Assembly (NCBI GenBank): GCA_902806575.1
Contig: CADCXD010000004.1
Span: 1,364,001-1,428,000, forward strand
DNA length: 64,000 nt
Source: Jackrogersella multiformis
Lineage: Eukaryota > Ascomycota > Sordariomycetes > Xylariales > Hypoxylaceae
Reading direction: 5' to 3'
Part shown: piece by piece, positions 47,179 to 59,300 of the stretch
Position numbering within the stretch: position 1 is the first letter of the stretch
Layout of the letters: each line of letters begins with the position of its first letter
Program-made: the position numbers and the translations under genes
Notes under the pieces: model-generated
Databases searched by the model: none
What the model was told of the DNA's origin: nothing
The model's input: the letters and a program-made list of their open reading frames with translations, nothing else

Positions 47179-50100
47179 AGCAAGTGGTCAATGGCGAGCA
47201 TGCCTTGGATACTATCGGGATCTTTAATATGGCAATGCTAGCCGTCTTGTATATCTCTGAACAAATATGTACTGTTAATGCCCTTTTTATTCTTCCATTC
47301 GGGAGTAGGTAATTTGGAAACAAATGATGACCCGGCGAAACTTTTCAACCTTGCATGGCGGAAACATATAGAAGGATCGGTGCAGTTTATTTACCGTCAG
47401 GTAACTCGGGGTTTTTTGCTATAGGTGTTTTTTGACAATATATCCATTGTCTTGGTTCAACTGGATATTTGTGATTATCGTGTGGTTTTTTCCGTTGTTT
47501 TTTTGTATGCATTGTAGTATAGCGTGTTATAATAAGCTTTCTTGTTGCTTAAGCTTCTAGAGGCTGTCATTGAGGTGTCAATTCCTTTTTAACTAAGGAT
47601 GCAACACTCTAATTCTTATTCTTATTCCTATTTTCATCTATCTTCATTATTGACGTTATTGTGGAGTAATTGGATACCCAGGCAGTCTTGAAGTCTCGCT
47701 TTGAGCTTTCGAGGAGCTTTCGGTATGTTTCTGTCCAATCTCCAATATTTTTCAATACCTAGTATTTACGTAAATGCTCATCTAAAGGTTCAAGTGTGTC
47801 GCGCTAGACTCCTGTCGTCGTCGATGAAAGTTCATAGCTAGTATGCCAGCCTGCTCTCAGCAGTCTATTGAGTTTAGCTATCCTTGACAGCCACCTGTCT
47901 TAAAGCCATTACTTGATCTTAGTAACAAAACTGTTTGTGTGTTTAGATGGTCCTCATAACATCGGAGGTTTCTCCGCATATGTTGTTATGTAACTTGGAA
48001 GAGGAGATCGAATTTGCGGAGGACTTCCCAACATAGAAGGTTCGCGCGTGCAGCTCGACTTCTGTTTCGTCAGCTGTCGGGCCGTATCGAAGATCCCCAT
48101 AGGCTCTCCATCATGGATGTGGATGTGGGAAGTCGGACCAATTACGTGGTTCTTGGAGAATTGCAGTTTGCGATGTAGGTAATATACTTAGAGGTATATG
48201 ACGTTGTTTGTCTCGGTGAGAACTATAAATCTGGTGTTATATGCATCTATTACCTGCATTGCCTACCCAGGTGGTGAAGCTGGGAACAGGAAAGCAGGAT
48301 TTGGGTTGAGAATACCTGGTGGCGCTTGTGTGTGTTGTCAGTTGACCTGCCGTATACCACCTAGGTAAGAGCAGTATTCAGAGCCTCGTCCAATGCGAGC
48401 ATACCACTAGTGTAGTGTAGACAGATCCAGACTCCAGATTCTGTCGAAGACGTCGAGAACATTAGTCTGATGCGGTTCTACTGCGGTTCTTATGTAGAGC
48501 TGGGTTACATGCATCGTCATCTTGTGTGAGGGGCGAAGGGGGGCGAGGGGGGCTATGCCTTAGATTAGACCCATAGAGAAGAGGCTCTGAGCCTGTGAGC
48601 CTACATAGTATCTTCGGCGGCTAGATGACACCCCAGGCTTATGGTATGTCTATATAAAGATTTAGGTTGTCGATACGATGAGGTATGTTGAACTGTTCAA
48701 CTGAAGGCATAGACGAGTATGAAATATTTACATACCTAGAGATAGATAGCTGAAAGAAAAAGAGTAGCTACCTGGGTATCTAGGTAGGTAATCTGTACCA
48801 CTCAGGCTACCTAGGGTTTAAACGCACGTGGATTAGACTTCAAATAGGTAGAGTTACGGTTGAGGTAACTCAAGCTACCTAGGTAGGCAGGTCGGATAGA
48901 CGTTGCTAGACACGGCATAACAGTCTAATTAAACTATAAAGTTAGGCGGTGCTACTATTAAGTTCGTTTGGACGTTTACAGTCCAAATTTGGAACCTGGA
49001 GAACTAATAGTGTTTAACGGCTCGAGAATTTCAAGGTTTCAACGTCAAAACATCAACATGTGCAGGTCTTAGTGTCAGGGGGTCAAAACACAGAATTTAT
49101 TCTTATGGAGTGGTGAGTTTCAACCTGCTCGCTCGAAAACATCTTCCAGGTGCATTCGATGGATTCAATAAACCACACAGACTGCAGAAATGGCTCGGCT
49201 TATGTAGTGTATGTATGTAGGTACTCAAGCCTTGGTTGCGAATGCGAGATACCTAGCCCTGAATCCTGATTGACGATGATGATCAAGATCAAGCCACAGC
49301 CCGCCGCAAGGTACAGTAGGCTAATCATTAAAGAAGGACGCTAGGTAGTTTAGGGCATCTGCTAGACTGAATATTGCACCTCGTAACTGCAGAACGAAGC
49401 CGCTAACAAACATCAAAGCGCCGGGATGTCCCTGTGAGCTCCTGCGAGTTCCAACTCAATTAGAGAGTCTTACCCGGATTGACCATGTAAGTTTAGGTAT
49501 GTACAATACCTGTACAATACTGGATCTGGTCAAGATTGTCAGCAGGGAAATTTCCAACTTTTATTTTTATCGATTTTCAAAAGTGAATCATCACCACTTG
49601 CGAAAGATTGCCCAGATTGACCCTAACCGAGGATATTAACTAATAATCTTTATTCTTTTTCGTCCTTCCTTTTTGTATCCCCCCCCTCGTGTTTGTTCTG
49701 ACGATGACATTATCGAGTCTATGACTTAATACTTAGGTACATGCAGCTACCTAATCTTTGTTTTACTCTATTCATCCAGCGTTTATGTATTCACTGGGTG
49801 CTCGCTGTCCAGGTGAGACTTGTTGCAACTGGAATCCCTAGATCCGTGCGGTTAGCAGTTTTGTTGCATTCCTGTCCTATCATCTCCATCCTCCTGCATA
49901 AGCTAAGAGACAAGAGACAAGAGACAGAGAGGCACAAGCGGGAAAACATCAGAGCGAGCTCAGCCACGCCTTACCTAGCCTAGTAAACATCCCCTGTACG
50001 GATCATCGCCTCGTACCTATGCATTAGCCTATTCCCTCTCTTTCATTTGCTGAAATTCCCTCTCCCACAGTCTTCGACTGGACTCCAGGGCTGCCCACCG

Positions 50101-50630
50101 TCGACCGGGCCACTGTACTGCACATACCTCTCTACCTTACCTACTTGTCTTTTGTTCCATCCCGTCCTTCGTCCACCCTCAACCCTCCTGCCGACCTCCC
50201 CGTTCGCGTCTCAAGACAGCCCAACTCGAAACAATAGCAAAGTGCCCCAATTGTCGATTCCACACCAGTGACCAGAGTTGTGGTTCTCTCTCTTTCTCAT
50301 CCAGTCTTCTTTGGCTGTGAGTTGGCCGAGTCGGTCAAAGTAAGGTCACCGTTAAGGTACGTTTTCAACATCTATGTTATGAATGTATTCCTTGAGCAAC
50401 ACACGCCGTGGCATTTAGTGCACATTCACAACTTATGCTGTGGCGGTTTGCGACACATTCCATGATAACCTCATTGGACCGCTCTCTTTCCAACGCCCCA
50501 TTCACTCGAATGGCGTTCCGCTTTGTTTAGCATAACCTCTTACTATCTTACCATACTCTACTCTCTTGGACTCGCTTGAACGCTCTTCGATGCCTTTTAC
50601 CGCTCTCTCGTCCGGTCACCTCATGCTAAC
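47179..50630. other. Gene-poor intergenic stretch
   Basis: About 3.45 kb between two same-strand genes. CCTAGG palindromes are frequent (near 48360, 48780, 48810, 48875). Short frames at 49741-50465 are pyrimidine-rich and not protein-like; they probably belong to the 5' leader of the S/T-rich membrane protein. No repeats, transposon or RNA gene seen. Confidence 0.55.
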
Positions 50631-51965
50631 ATGACGCCTCTCAGATATCTGTCAGGATTGAAAGCCGTGAGGCAATTCACCATGAGTACTAACGCAACCA
50701 ACACGGAATCGGTCGAACCGGAAACGAGTTCGATCCCGTCCGACACGTCGTCTATTGCTACTACACCTACTAGCGTTTCGAGTGATGTATCTACAGCGCC
50801 GCCACCTGCGACAACTTCAAGCACTACTCAGGAAATAACGCCCACATCGACCTCTACAGTAGAAACTCCTACCTCCACTAGCACAATTCCCACCTCTAGT
50901 GATATTCCGACTCCGACTCCGACTTCGACTCTGATTCCAACTTCGACTTCAACTACCATCATCCCTACCACGCCAACAACAACACCCATCTCTTCGACGA
51001 CCTCGATAGCAGCAACGCCAACAACAGAACCGCCAACGACTTCGAGTATAGTATTCACTACGACACAGGCGAGCACGGGCGAAGATGGCAGCACCGCGTT
51101 TATCACGGTCACCTCGACCCAGTTGAATACCAACACTGCGCAAACGACTGCGCAATCGTCCTCTACGGATTCCTCTGGTTCTGTCATAACCTCCAACACT
51201 CCCCAATCCGGAGCTATGTCCGAGTCAGCCAAAATTGCGGTCGCTGTTGTGGTTCCAATCGCTGCCGTAGCCCTGTTGGTTATTGGGGGCATCTTTTTCT
51301 GGAGGAAACGCAAACAGCGAAAGGATGCAGCAGAAGAGAGGAGGAAGGAAGTTGAGGATTACAACTACAACCCGAACAACGACCCGACTCTACCCGATGT
51401 GGGTGCTGGTGCTGCTGCGGGAGCCTACGAGATGAAGGAAGATGGATCTGGCTATCGTGGATGGGGCTCAACTACTCTCGCTGGTTCAACTGGAAGAAAA
51501 GCTTCGACTACAATGTCAGGTGGTGCGGCAGCAGGTGTGGCTTACTCAGACGCAACGTCGCCCTCCAGAGGGAATTTTTCTGACACGAGATCAGGAGACG
51601 GCCTAATCGGTGATGGCTCTCATTCACCGCAGGAGGGCGAGATCCTCGGTGCTATGGGCCCGACCGCCGCCGACCAACACGGAAACGGTAACGTGCAACG
51701 CGGGCCATCGAACGCCTCGTCGTCTTACAGTGCAGCTGGAAGATCCGATGGTTCTGGTGAGAATCCTGGCTCCTACAGTGGGCCCGCTTACCTCGATCAA
51801 TACGGCGGCAACAACCCGTATGCTGATGGCGCATACGGACAACAGCAACCAGGAGAGGCAGGAGGACAACCGGTCATACGGGACAACCCAGCTCGACGCA
51901 ATACTCGCATCGAGAACCCCTCTCACTTTCCTCAGCAAAGTGCGGGCATCTCGCAGAATTTCTAA
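50631..51965 (+). CDS. Mid2-like Ser/Thr-rich single-pass membrane protein
   Basis: A single exon of 444 codons. Residues 20-195 are extremely Ser/Thr/Pro-rich, as in O-mannosylated cell-wall sensors. One transmembrane helix spans about 202-224 (IAVAVVVPIAAVALLVIGGI), followed by a basic RKRKQRK stop-transfer and a Gly/Ser/Asn-rich cytosolic tail. The layout is that of yeast Mid2/Mtl1 or fungal Wsc-type stress sensors, which signal to Rho1 and cell-wall-integrity MAP kinase. Unlike those, I see no clear N-terminal signal peptide, only a weak LRYLSGLKAV segment. An upstream exon could supply one, or the start could be the ATG at 50682. The type call is moderate; the function is inferred from architecture. 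Confidence 0.72.
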   Translation: MTPLRYLSGLKAVRQFTMSTNATNTESVEPETSSIPSDTSSIATTPTSVSSDVSTAPPPATTSSTTQEITPTSTSTVETPTSTSTIPTSSDIPTPTPTSTLIPTSTSTTIIPTTPTTTPISSTTSIAATPTTEPPTTSSIVFTTTQASTGEDGSTAFITVTSTQLNTNTAQTTAQSSSTDSSGSVITSNTPQSGAMSESAKIAVAVVVPIAAVALLVIGGIFFWRKRKQRKDAAEERRKEVEDYNYNPNNDPTLPDVGAGAAAGAYEMKEDGSGYRGWGSTTLAGSTGRKASTTMSGGAAAGVAYSDATSPSRGNFSDTRSGDGLIGDGSHSPQEGEILGAMGPTAADQHGNGNVQRGPSNASSSYSAAGRSDGSGENPGSYSGPAYLDQYGGNNPYADGAYGQQQPGEAGGQPVIRDNPARRNTRIENPSHFPQQSAGISQNF

Positions 51966-53285
51966 ATTCGTACCCTCCCGGTTTTCTGTTTTTGTTCAGA
52001 TGATACCCGAACTGGACGCAACATCTTCTCTATCGAGCAACGCTCCTATGTGTCGTATTTCGCGCCCTGTCCTTGGATTCTAAAATGGCGTTCAGCGGTC
52101 CCTGCATTACAGCTTACTATCCTTTGTGCATAATATTTTTATTTTACCGAATTCAGTTGATATCTGTCTTAGAATTTTCCTTTCCCTGAGATCTCAATTT
52201 CAAGGCTACGGCATACAAAAAGGGACATGGCGGCTGCTGTATATATTCGGTATAGGCGACATCTACCATACCCATCTCTGGGGCCCTCTCCTTGGTGTTC
52301 GGACGAATTGTTTCGATGTTTTGACCTATTATGATCTAATATCAACACTTGATCGTACACATAAAGTGACTTACGACATCGTCATTTTAAGTAGCCCTTT
52401 GATGATAATTGTCGTCCAACAACTGGGATGGCATTTGCGAGCTAGGTTAGGAGGAACCAAAGAGGACGAAGAAACAACGAAGAAGAAGCTGTATCGAAAA
52501 GGGGGAAGTGTGATGGGATTTGAAAGGTGGTATAAGGTAGGCGACTGGCATGTTTTTGGATGCAGCTTTAAGGACTGTCCAGATCATATCGGGCAAGAGG
52601 AGCATTCTGGGAACATTCGATGTGCAAATTAAAACTGCAAGCCTAGTTTTGTAAATGAGAGTATTTTTGAACTTCTATAATACTTTTAACTCTTTAGCCC
52701 CGTCTTGACTGTAGCAGACATATATTTTTAAATTATTAAGTCAGGACCTACACCCTGTAAAAGATGAGATAAAAGGTGAGCTCGCTACAAATGGTTGTGT
52801 GAAATTATTGACGTAACATGAGTTTTCTGTTTCTCACATCGTATGGGATATAAATGTCTTTTGTTAAGTTAGAATGGATGACGTTAGAACGTGACCCAAT
52901 AGAAAAGTTCTACCCATAACGATTAAGACTTATTGTAATGTTGTAACAAATACAATTGGAAGTCATTTGAATGAAACTTCCTGCTCAATTCCAGATTTCA
53001 AGTTAAGGTTACTTGCTCCCGAATGCTAGTCTGGCGGAGTGACGTCGTAAAAGATGTTTAAAAAGAGGATTGCTGACACGCGCTGTATTGTAGCACACGT
53101 GGCAGCACCTGGCAACTGCACCTTCTTATTTCATCCCTGGTAAATTACTGCTACCTTATTAGCTACGTCCTCGTGACGTCCAGCCAAAACGATATACCTA
53201 ATCTCCTTTTTTTTAATCTCGTGTGTTGCAATTTTTTCTTCTTCTGCTGCTGCTATCAGACAACTACTCAAAGACGCACAACGAT
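51966..53285. other. Intergenic region Mid2-like gene - BET1
   Basis: About 1.3 kb. A frame at 52126-52632 stays open for 168 codons but lacks an ATG and has no recognisable features. The rest is AT-rich with a pyrimidine tract before BET1 (53210-53250). Confidence 0.55.
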
Positions 53286-54513
53286 ATGGCATCAAGGTAC
53301 GTGTATTTCGGAATCTATTCATTTATTTGACTCTCGACGGAAGTGTTTCTTCGTGGGTTGGGGTATGCGCGGCCGCAGACCCGGTGGTGCGGCTTCCTTG
53401 GGACGCTTCGGAGATCTAGTATCGATCGCGCGCCACGCCGCATGAGGAAATGGGAATGGGAAAGAGGGGGGATGGATCCAGGGCTGAAATGATTTCACTG
53501 CGTATACACAATCATCCTTAAGAGCATACGGCGCTGACGGTAGGATCGTGACATGTGCAGGTTCGGCCACTCGACGCTTCACCAGCGAGATTCCCGCAGC
53601 GCCCTGTTCGAGGGCTACAACGGCAACGGCCGCGCCAGCACCGACCCTGCGAGACGGCCCAGCCCGACGGCGGCCGGCGGCTATGGATACGGATACCCCG
53701 GAGCCAGCAATGGGTCGGCGGCCGGCGGCACGCATCACCTAGGCGTCGACAACAGAGCGGCCTACAGGCCGGCAACACCGAATTCGAGGTACAACCCTCA
53801 CTCCCTCCTTCGCTCCCTCTCTTGTCTCGTCCTACCCGAGTCGAGCAACAGGGGAAAGACGAAATCACGATAACAGGAAGGAAACAAACGAGGAATAACA
53901 GGCTGACCGCGGCGAAATAACTAGGGGCCAGTACAGCGACGCGGTGCTCAACGAGCTAGAAAGCCAGAACGACCAGCAGGTCGAGGGCATCTTAGGGAAG
54001 GTCAAAGTCCTGAAAGATGTGAGTTTCATACTGCTGTTGATGATGCGCGTAAGTTGAGGGGGAGAGCGTTTTTTTCTCTTGGTTTTATTACTGCCGGTAT
54101 AAAAACAAAGAGAAGGAGAGAAAAACAGCAAGAAGAAAACGCTAGTGTGTGTGTATGTTGAACTTGTGGATGTTGAGACGAGAAGAAGAAGAATAATGGT
54201 GGTGGTGGTGACGACGATGATGATGATGATGAAGTGGAAGAAGAAGAACTGTTATCAGCGTTTCACAAAAGAATATGCTAACGTAGACTTTTCGCCACCG
54301 CGCAAGATGACGGTGGCCATCGGCGAAGAGATTAGGGAGTCCTCGGCGCTCGCGGAGAAGATGAATGACTCGTTCGACTCGACCCGGCTGCGGCTCCGCG
54401 GCACCATGAACCGGATGCTCGTCATGGCCGAGCGCACGGGCGTCGGCTGGAAGGTCTGGCTCGGCTTCTTCGCCGCCGTGATCTTCATCTTCTTCTACGT
54501 CTGGCTGTTCTGA
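53286..54513 (+). CDS. BET1: SNARE protein Bet1 (Qc-SNARE, ER-Golgi)
   Basis: Exons 53286-53296, 53561-53788, 53925-54018 and 54307-54513 give 179 residues. The first exon encodes only MAS plus two bases. A Gly/Ser/Tyr-rich disordered region is followed by the SNARE motif. This begins GQYSDAVLNELESQNDQQVE and continues after intron 3 with TVAIGEEIRESSALAEKMND and LRLRGTMNRMLVMAERTGVG. The protein ends in a C-terminal anchor WKVWLGFFAAVIFIFFYVWL. Bet1 acts in fusion of COPII vesicles with the Golgi. Intron 3 (288 nt) is unusually long here and filled with GAA and GTGGT/GATGATG repeats, yet the joined junction KVLKDMTVAIGEEIR matches the family exactly. The identification is firm. Confidence 0.92.
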
Positions 54514-55118
54514 TTACCTATCTGCCTACCTGCCTACCTGCCTACCTGCCTACCTACCTACCTACCTCCACCTCTACCTACTCGTTAAGGGGGCTACCTA
54601 CCTCCCCGCCTCCTCCACCCACCTACTCCCAGACGAACGACACATCCCTACTACGCAAGATTTAGAGAGAAGAAGAAGAAGCAGCGGCATTGCATTACAT
54701 TACACTACACTACTACATCACATCACGGAAGGCGTTGCGGCGTACTTGACATTACAGACGGGTACAACGGCACGATGGAGCAAAGAGAAAAAAGAGATAT
54801 GTTCTGAATAGGATGATACTGCTAAAGTACGTACGGTACGAAGGGTTTCACGAAGTACATATGGGAACGATTATTATGGGGCCAGCCGATACGACGTTTG
54901 TAATTAATGTATCATAATCCACGTTTGTTCGTTTTTGGCATTAGCACCACAAAAAAAAGAGGAAGAAATAAATGCTAAGGCTGGCTCGTTACGGATCTCT
55001 GCATAGGCATCCATAGGGGAAGGTATCGAAAAAAGGGGGTATCTTAAGGTAATGCAAGTCATGATGAATGTGGATAGAAGTACAAGGGTTTTTTTTTTTG
55101 CTCGCCCCCTCGGCCTCT
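54514..55118. other. Convergent 3' flanks of BET1 and APC15
   Basis: About 600 bases between converging stop codons. Immediately after BET1 lies a CTGCCTAC-type repeat (listed separately); the remainder has purine runs and no gene. Confidence 0.55.
54522..54567. repeat. (CTGCCTAC/CTAC)n tandem repeat in BET1 3' flank
   Basis: Four or so copies of TGCCTACC grade into CTAC tetramers directly after the BET1 stop codon, so they would lie in the 3' UTR. The unit resembles the ACCTACCTAGG motifs scattered through intergenic DNA. Confidence 0.8.
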
Positions 55119-56323
55119 TTAGCCTCCTCGGCCGCGACGCGCGGGGCCGCTGTTGCGCCGCCGTTGGACTTCCGGGCTGCTGTGCAGCATGCTGCTCTCG
55201 TCGTGGGATAGTATGTCGCTGACGGCAAGGCTGTTCCGCGTGGCGTCGCTCCGTGCTAGGCTGCGTCTGTATATGTTCCGCTGGGACGCCTGCGCTGCGA
55301 AGCTCATCTCGGCGCGGTCGCCGTCGTCGCTGCTGCTGAGGTCCGCTTCCGAGTCCGTATGCTCGTAGCCTAGGTCCTCTGCCTCGGGGACGTCGTCGTC
55401 CAGGTCGGCGTCCATGCCCATGTCCCCGCCGTCCCCGCCGTCGGCCAGGTCGTCTTCCTCGATCATCTGGGCCTGGTCCTCGTTGTCTACCTCCTCGTCG
55501 ACGCCGTAGTAGTTACCGCCATCCCGGCCGCGGGCCATGGACTCGCGGAAGGCGTCGTCGGCTTGCCTCATCCGCTGCGCCATGAGCTGCTGCTGTGTAC
55601 GCGACGCTCTCTGCTCCGGGTCGTCAGGTTCTTCCTCTTCCTCGTCGTCATCGTCATCTTCATCATCATCGTCGTCCTCGTCATCGCTAGAATTGATGCC
55701 GAATTCGTTGTCTTCCGCCTCAGGAATGTCTTCATCCAGATCCCTAGCCCCGTCCAGCTGCACGTCATCCATGACCCCATCCTCGTCGCCTTGGGGCCCG
55801 ACAAGCCCTTCTACACCGCCGGCTCCTGCGGCCTCGGCCTCGGCGAGCTCCTGCGCGAGCTGCTCGCGGCGCATGGCTTCTTGGTGCTCATCGGCCTCGC
55901 GGCGCTCTTCGCGGAGCTGGTGCAGCGTCTTAGGGATGCCGGGGGGTCTCAACCAGGCGCTACCAAAGTTGGTAACATTCTGGCGTCGGCGTTCAAGGTT
56001 CTGCTCGTCGGCACGTAGGCGCGCAAGAGGCGACCGCTCGATCAGGTGGGCCCCCCGGCGGGGGTTATTAGCCCCGTTAGGGCCGTTAGGGGAGCCGGCC
56101 GGGTTGTCGTACTGTTGCGGCTGCTGCTGGTTATTGGGCGACGAGTACGCGTCGTTCGCGTAGGGGGAGGACAATGGGTTGCGGGAAGAGGTGTACCATA
56201 GTGAGTGCGACTATATGCAAAAGCTATTGTTAGGTTCCATGGGACAAGCTACTAGGCTACTAGGGTAGAGAGGATGTATGGACGTACGTCTTGCGGTGCT
56301 AGGTCTGGAAGGAGAGACAACAT
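55119..56323 (-). CDS. Anaphase-promoting complex subunit Apc15 (Mnd2-like)
   Basis: Minus-strand exons 56323-56288 and 56210-55119 give 375 residues. The short first exon encodes MLSLLPDLAPQD, followed by SHSLWYTSSRNP, which together form the conserved N-terminus of fungal Apc15. The core ERSPLARLRADEQNLERRRQ, NVTNFGSAWLRPPGIPKTL and a coiled-coil Glu/Arg-rich helix match the Apc15p family. From about residue 150 the protein is strongly acidic, with an uninterrupted Asp/Glu run near residues 175-197, and ends in RRGRGG. Apc15/Mnd2 regulates APC/C: in animals it promotes release of the mitotic checkpoint complex, and in yeast it restrains Ama1-APC/C in meiosis. The antisense strand of the acidic run gives a false Ser-rich frame. 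The family call is strong. Confidence 0.85.
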
Positions 56324-59300
56324 GGTCAAGCTTGACTTCCTAGGAACCCTAATTTCAATCGGTGGTTTCGTGAAATGGCCGAATAGAGATCATCTCCACC
56401 TAATCACTTCCTGGATGCAATGGTAGGAATAAGGCTATTTTCGGAAGACAATCCAAGGAGGTGTTGCAGTTACAGCGGTTTCACCGATGCAGAGCTGAGG
56501 ATTTGAAGTGGGATGTGTGTTGAGGCTCCAATAATTATTACATTTCGTTATGACTAAGCATGACCTAGGGATGAACGCACTTTGCACTTTCCAGTTTTTA
56601 CCGTCTGGGGTACCTGCCTGGGTAGCGATGTACCTGTAGCATCCTTGAACACCAGATGAACTATCTGGGCAAGCATAAAGCTTATATGAAAACCCTATTC
56701 GAGAGAATAATGCATACACAGCAAGCATTATGGATAATTCTTACTTCGATAGGTACTTGTAAATACCAAAAGAAGGAAGCCGACAAGGCTAACAATGGCT
56801 GCCCCTTCGCGTAAGCATGTGATCAGGTGCCTCAAGCAGATGTATCCATGTCCTTTCACATTTTCTCAAGCGGAGACCCCAAAGTCAAGTGCTTCTTGCA
56901 GCCTGCGATACAACTTCGACTATCAATACTCTTCTGGTCTAGTAATATATGTGCTGTCACTGCGAGGATTATTTGGAAGCGAGGGACGCCTTCGCAGCTT
57001 CGACAATGAATAGCCATGCTCCTCTTTTCATACCTTCTTAGCCTATGCCCACGCCTACATAGTGTACATAATAGTGTAGGTCTATGACAAGTCATGTCTT
57101 CCTAAATTACGCTTACCAACAATAATGCTATGAAGTATGTTTTCATTAAGTAATGGGAATACTTTAAATTGTTAGTCAAGGGCATCGTATGGTTGCGAGC
57201 ATCAGCGGTGAGTAGCGCCGCCGGCTTATGAAACGAACAACTAGCATATTTTATTCAGACAGGCTGACAGGCCGGGCAGGTGTTGGGGGGGTTTGTTACT
57301 CGACTACGGGAATTCTCGGAACGAGAAGTGGAAATCTTTTCACGCTTCAAAGAACAACTAGTGTAAACGTTGTTCTTCCTTCTTTATTGCCTACCTACCT
57401 AAGTACTAGTATGTACTGTATTTCGTACATGCATACCTCCCGAGGTCCTCTCGCTACATCCATGTACCTACCCTAGGTAGGTAGCATATGTAGTGCACGT
57501 GCACGTGCTAGGGGCCTGGTCCCCGCCGTCAGGGCCCCATCAGCCCTCTGTCCGCCCCGCTGTCCTCCACGACGAGCAAGGATTAAGAGGGGAGGCTTTC
57601 AATTTTTTTCCTCTATTCAAACTTATTTCATTGTGTAGGTGTAGGCCGATTTCGCTGGATCCTGCCGCTCCTCGGTCGCCTTGGGAGAGTATCTGGACGA
57701 TCAAAGGATTGTCGGGTATGACCGCCGTGTAAGTCGCATACGAACACAGCTTTCAGAATTCTCAGAAACTTTCGACTTCCGTGACGCGCGGTTGTTGCGG
57801 TCGGAACGAGGTTACGATTTTGTCATATATTCGCCGAGATTCATCTAGATTGACTACGGGTCTACGGGTCTATAGCCTCGTTAGCGGCTCGTGAGAAAGT
57901 CTAGCGCGAGATAACACTTGTCGTGATTAACAAGCCTTCTGATTGGTGGTATATTGTTATTTGCTGTTGTCGATTCTTTTACTTACAGCTTTCCGAACTG
58001 AGCAACGAGGCGAAACCAAGCATATGGAATGTTACTGAAGGTCACGCGGCCAGCAACCTACCAAGGTACATACATACTAGGTACTACATAATATGTACGT
58101 ACACTAGAGGTAGGGACCAGGTTGTAGCTCTGGTCACATCTTCAACTAGGGACTATATACATACTGTATATATGTACATACCTAGTATATGTAGGTGTAC
58201 CCCGTTCGATTTAAAATGAAATGCAGGTTCACCTTGCAGAATAACACCGAGTATACCTACATAGTAGGTTGGTAGGTCGTTGGAAACTTACTATAAAAAC
58301 TGTTCTTAAACCAACAAGCTTGAAATGACTAGGTACCTATTGGCCACAAGTCATTGTCCACTATCCCTATCATACCTAATACAAGCTGTATAGGAGTTGG
58401 TACTACCAATACGGCCTTCGATAAAATACATTTTATATCATATAGTCAATCTTCTCCTATACTATCTGACTTCATAGTTACCTAAGGATATATTCGGAGA
58501 TAAGCCCTACCTATAAGATTATTACCCACTCTTCCAAACATTTCGAAGCACATCTTGGAGTTCATAGCCATTGTTCACGATGTCGACTAACCCCCCATAT
58601 GAATCTTCAATGACGACCTCGTGGGTAAACAACAAGCTGTTGCGTCAGCTCGGCAATACATACTCATTAGTCGTTGCGGGATATAATCGCATTACCCCTT
58701 TGAACGAGGGCCGCATACGTGAGACAACCCAGGAAATGAAGCATCTTGGTTGATTCCCCCCGTGCCTCTCTTAGGTTGTCTATGTAGCTCTTTTTAAAAA
58801 ACGTATTTTAAAAACGTATTGTCTGCTCGTGACAGTGACCCCACGTTGCCACGCAGCTCATCCCAAATGGAGGCTCTCGTAAGCCCATTCATTCTCGTCG
58901 GACCTTGCCAACTACTACGAAACCTGGCACACATTGAAGCTGCATACTACCTTGAATACATACAGTACACAGCAATAGTGTTCCGCAGCAGCGGGTGACG
59001 CGACATCGGACCATGGCGCTCTTACGATTTGGGAGCAAAGACACTTAAGCTGATTGGGTCCATCCCGCAGTTTAGACGGACTTTCTTTAGGTATACCATA
59101 ATGTGTCCTCGTTCGACGATTTTGGGGCCAGCTCTACGTCTCATCCGCCAATCCGTCTGCACGGAAGAGGACTTCATCCTTGACTCCATCCTTGACTCCC
59201 TGACTCCATGGCTAAACCCCTGCCATCGGGATATGCATGTCTGTGTGGGGTGCGCAGGGTGAGTTCTGAAATGGACTTTAGCTTTGTTGTCTATGGCGTC

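Noticed and set aside
50828..51313. Val-rich 161-codon minus-strand frame
   Set aside because: Antisense shadow of the Ser/Thr-rich domain of the Mid2-like protein.
52126..52632. 168-codon plus-strand frame after the Mid2-like gene
   Set aside because: No ATG start, no domain, AT-rich codon use unlike neighbouring genes; probably 3' UTR.
55537..56163. Ser-rich 208-codon plus-strand frame
   Set aside because: Antisense of the acidic run of Apc15.
58571..58753. 60-codon frame with an ATG in moderate context
   Set aside because: Too short, no motif, and no splice-supported extension.
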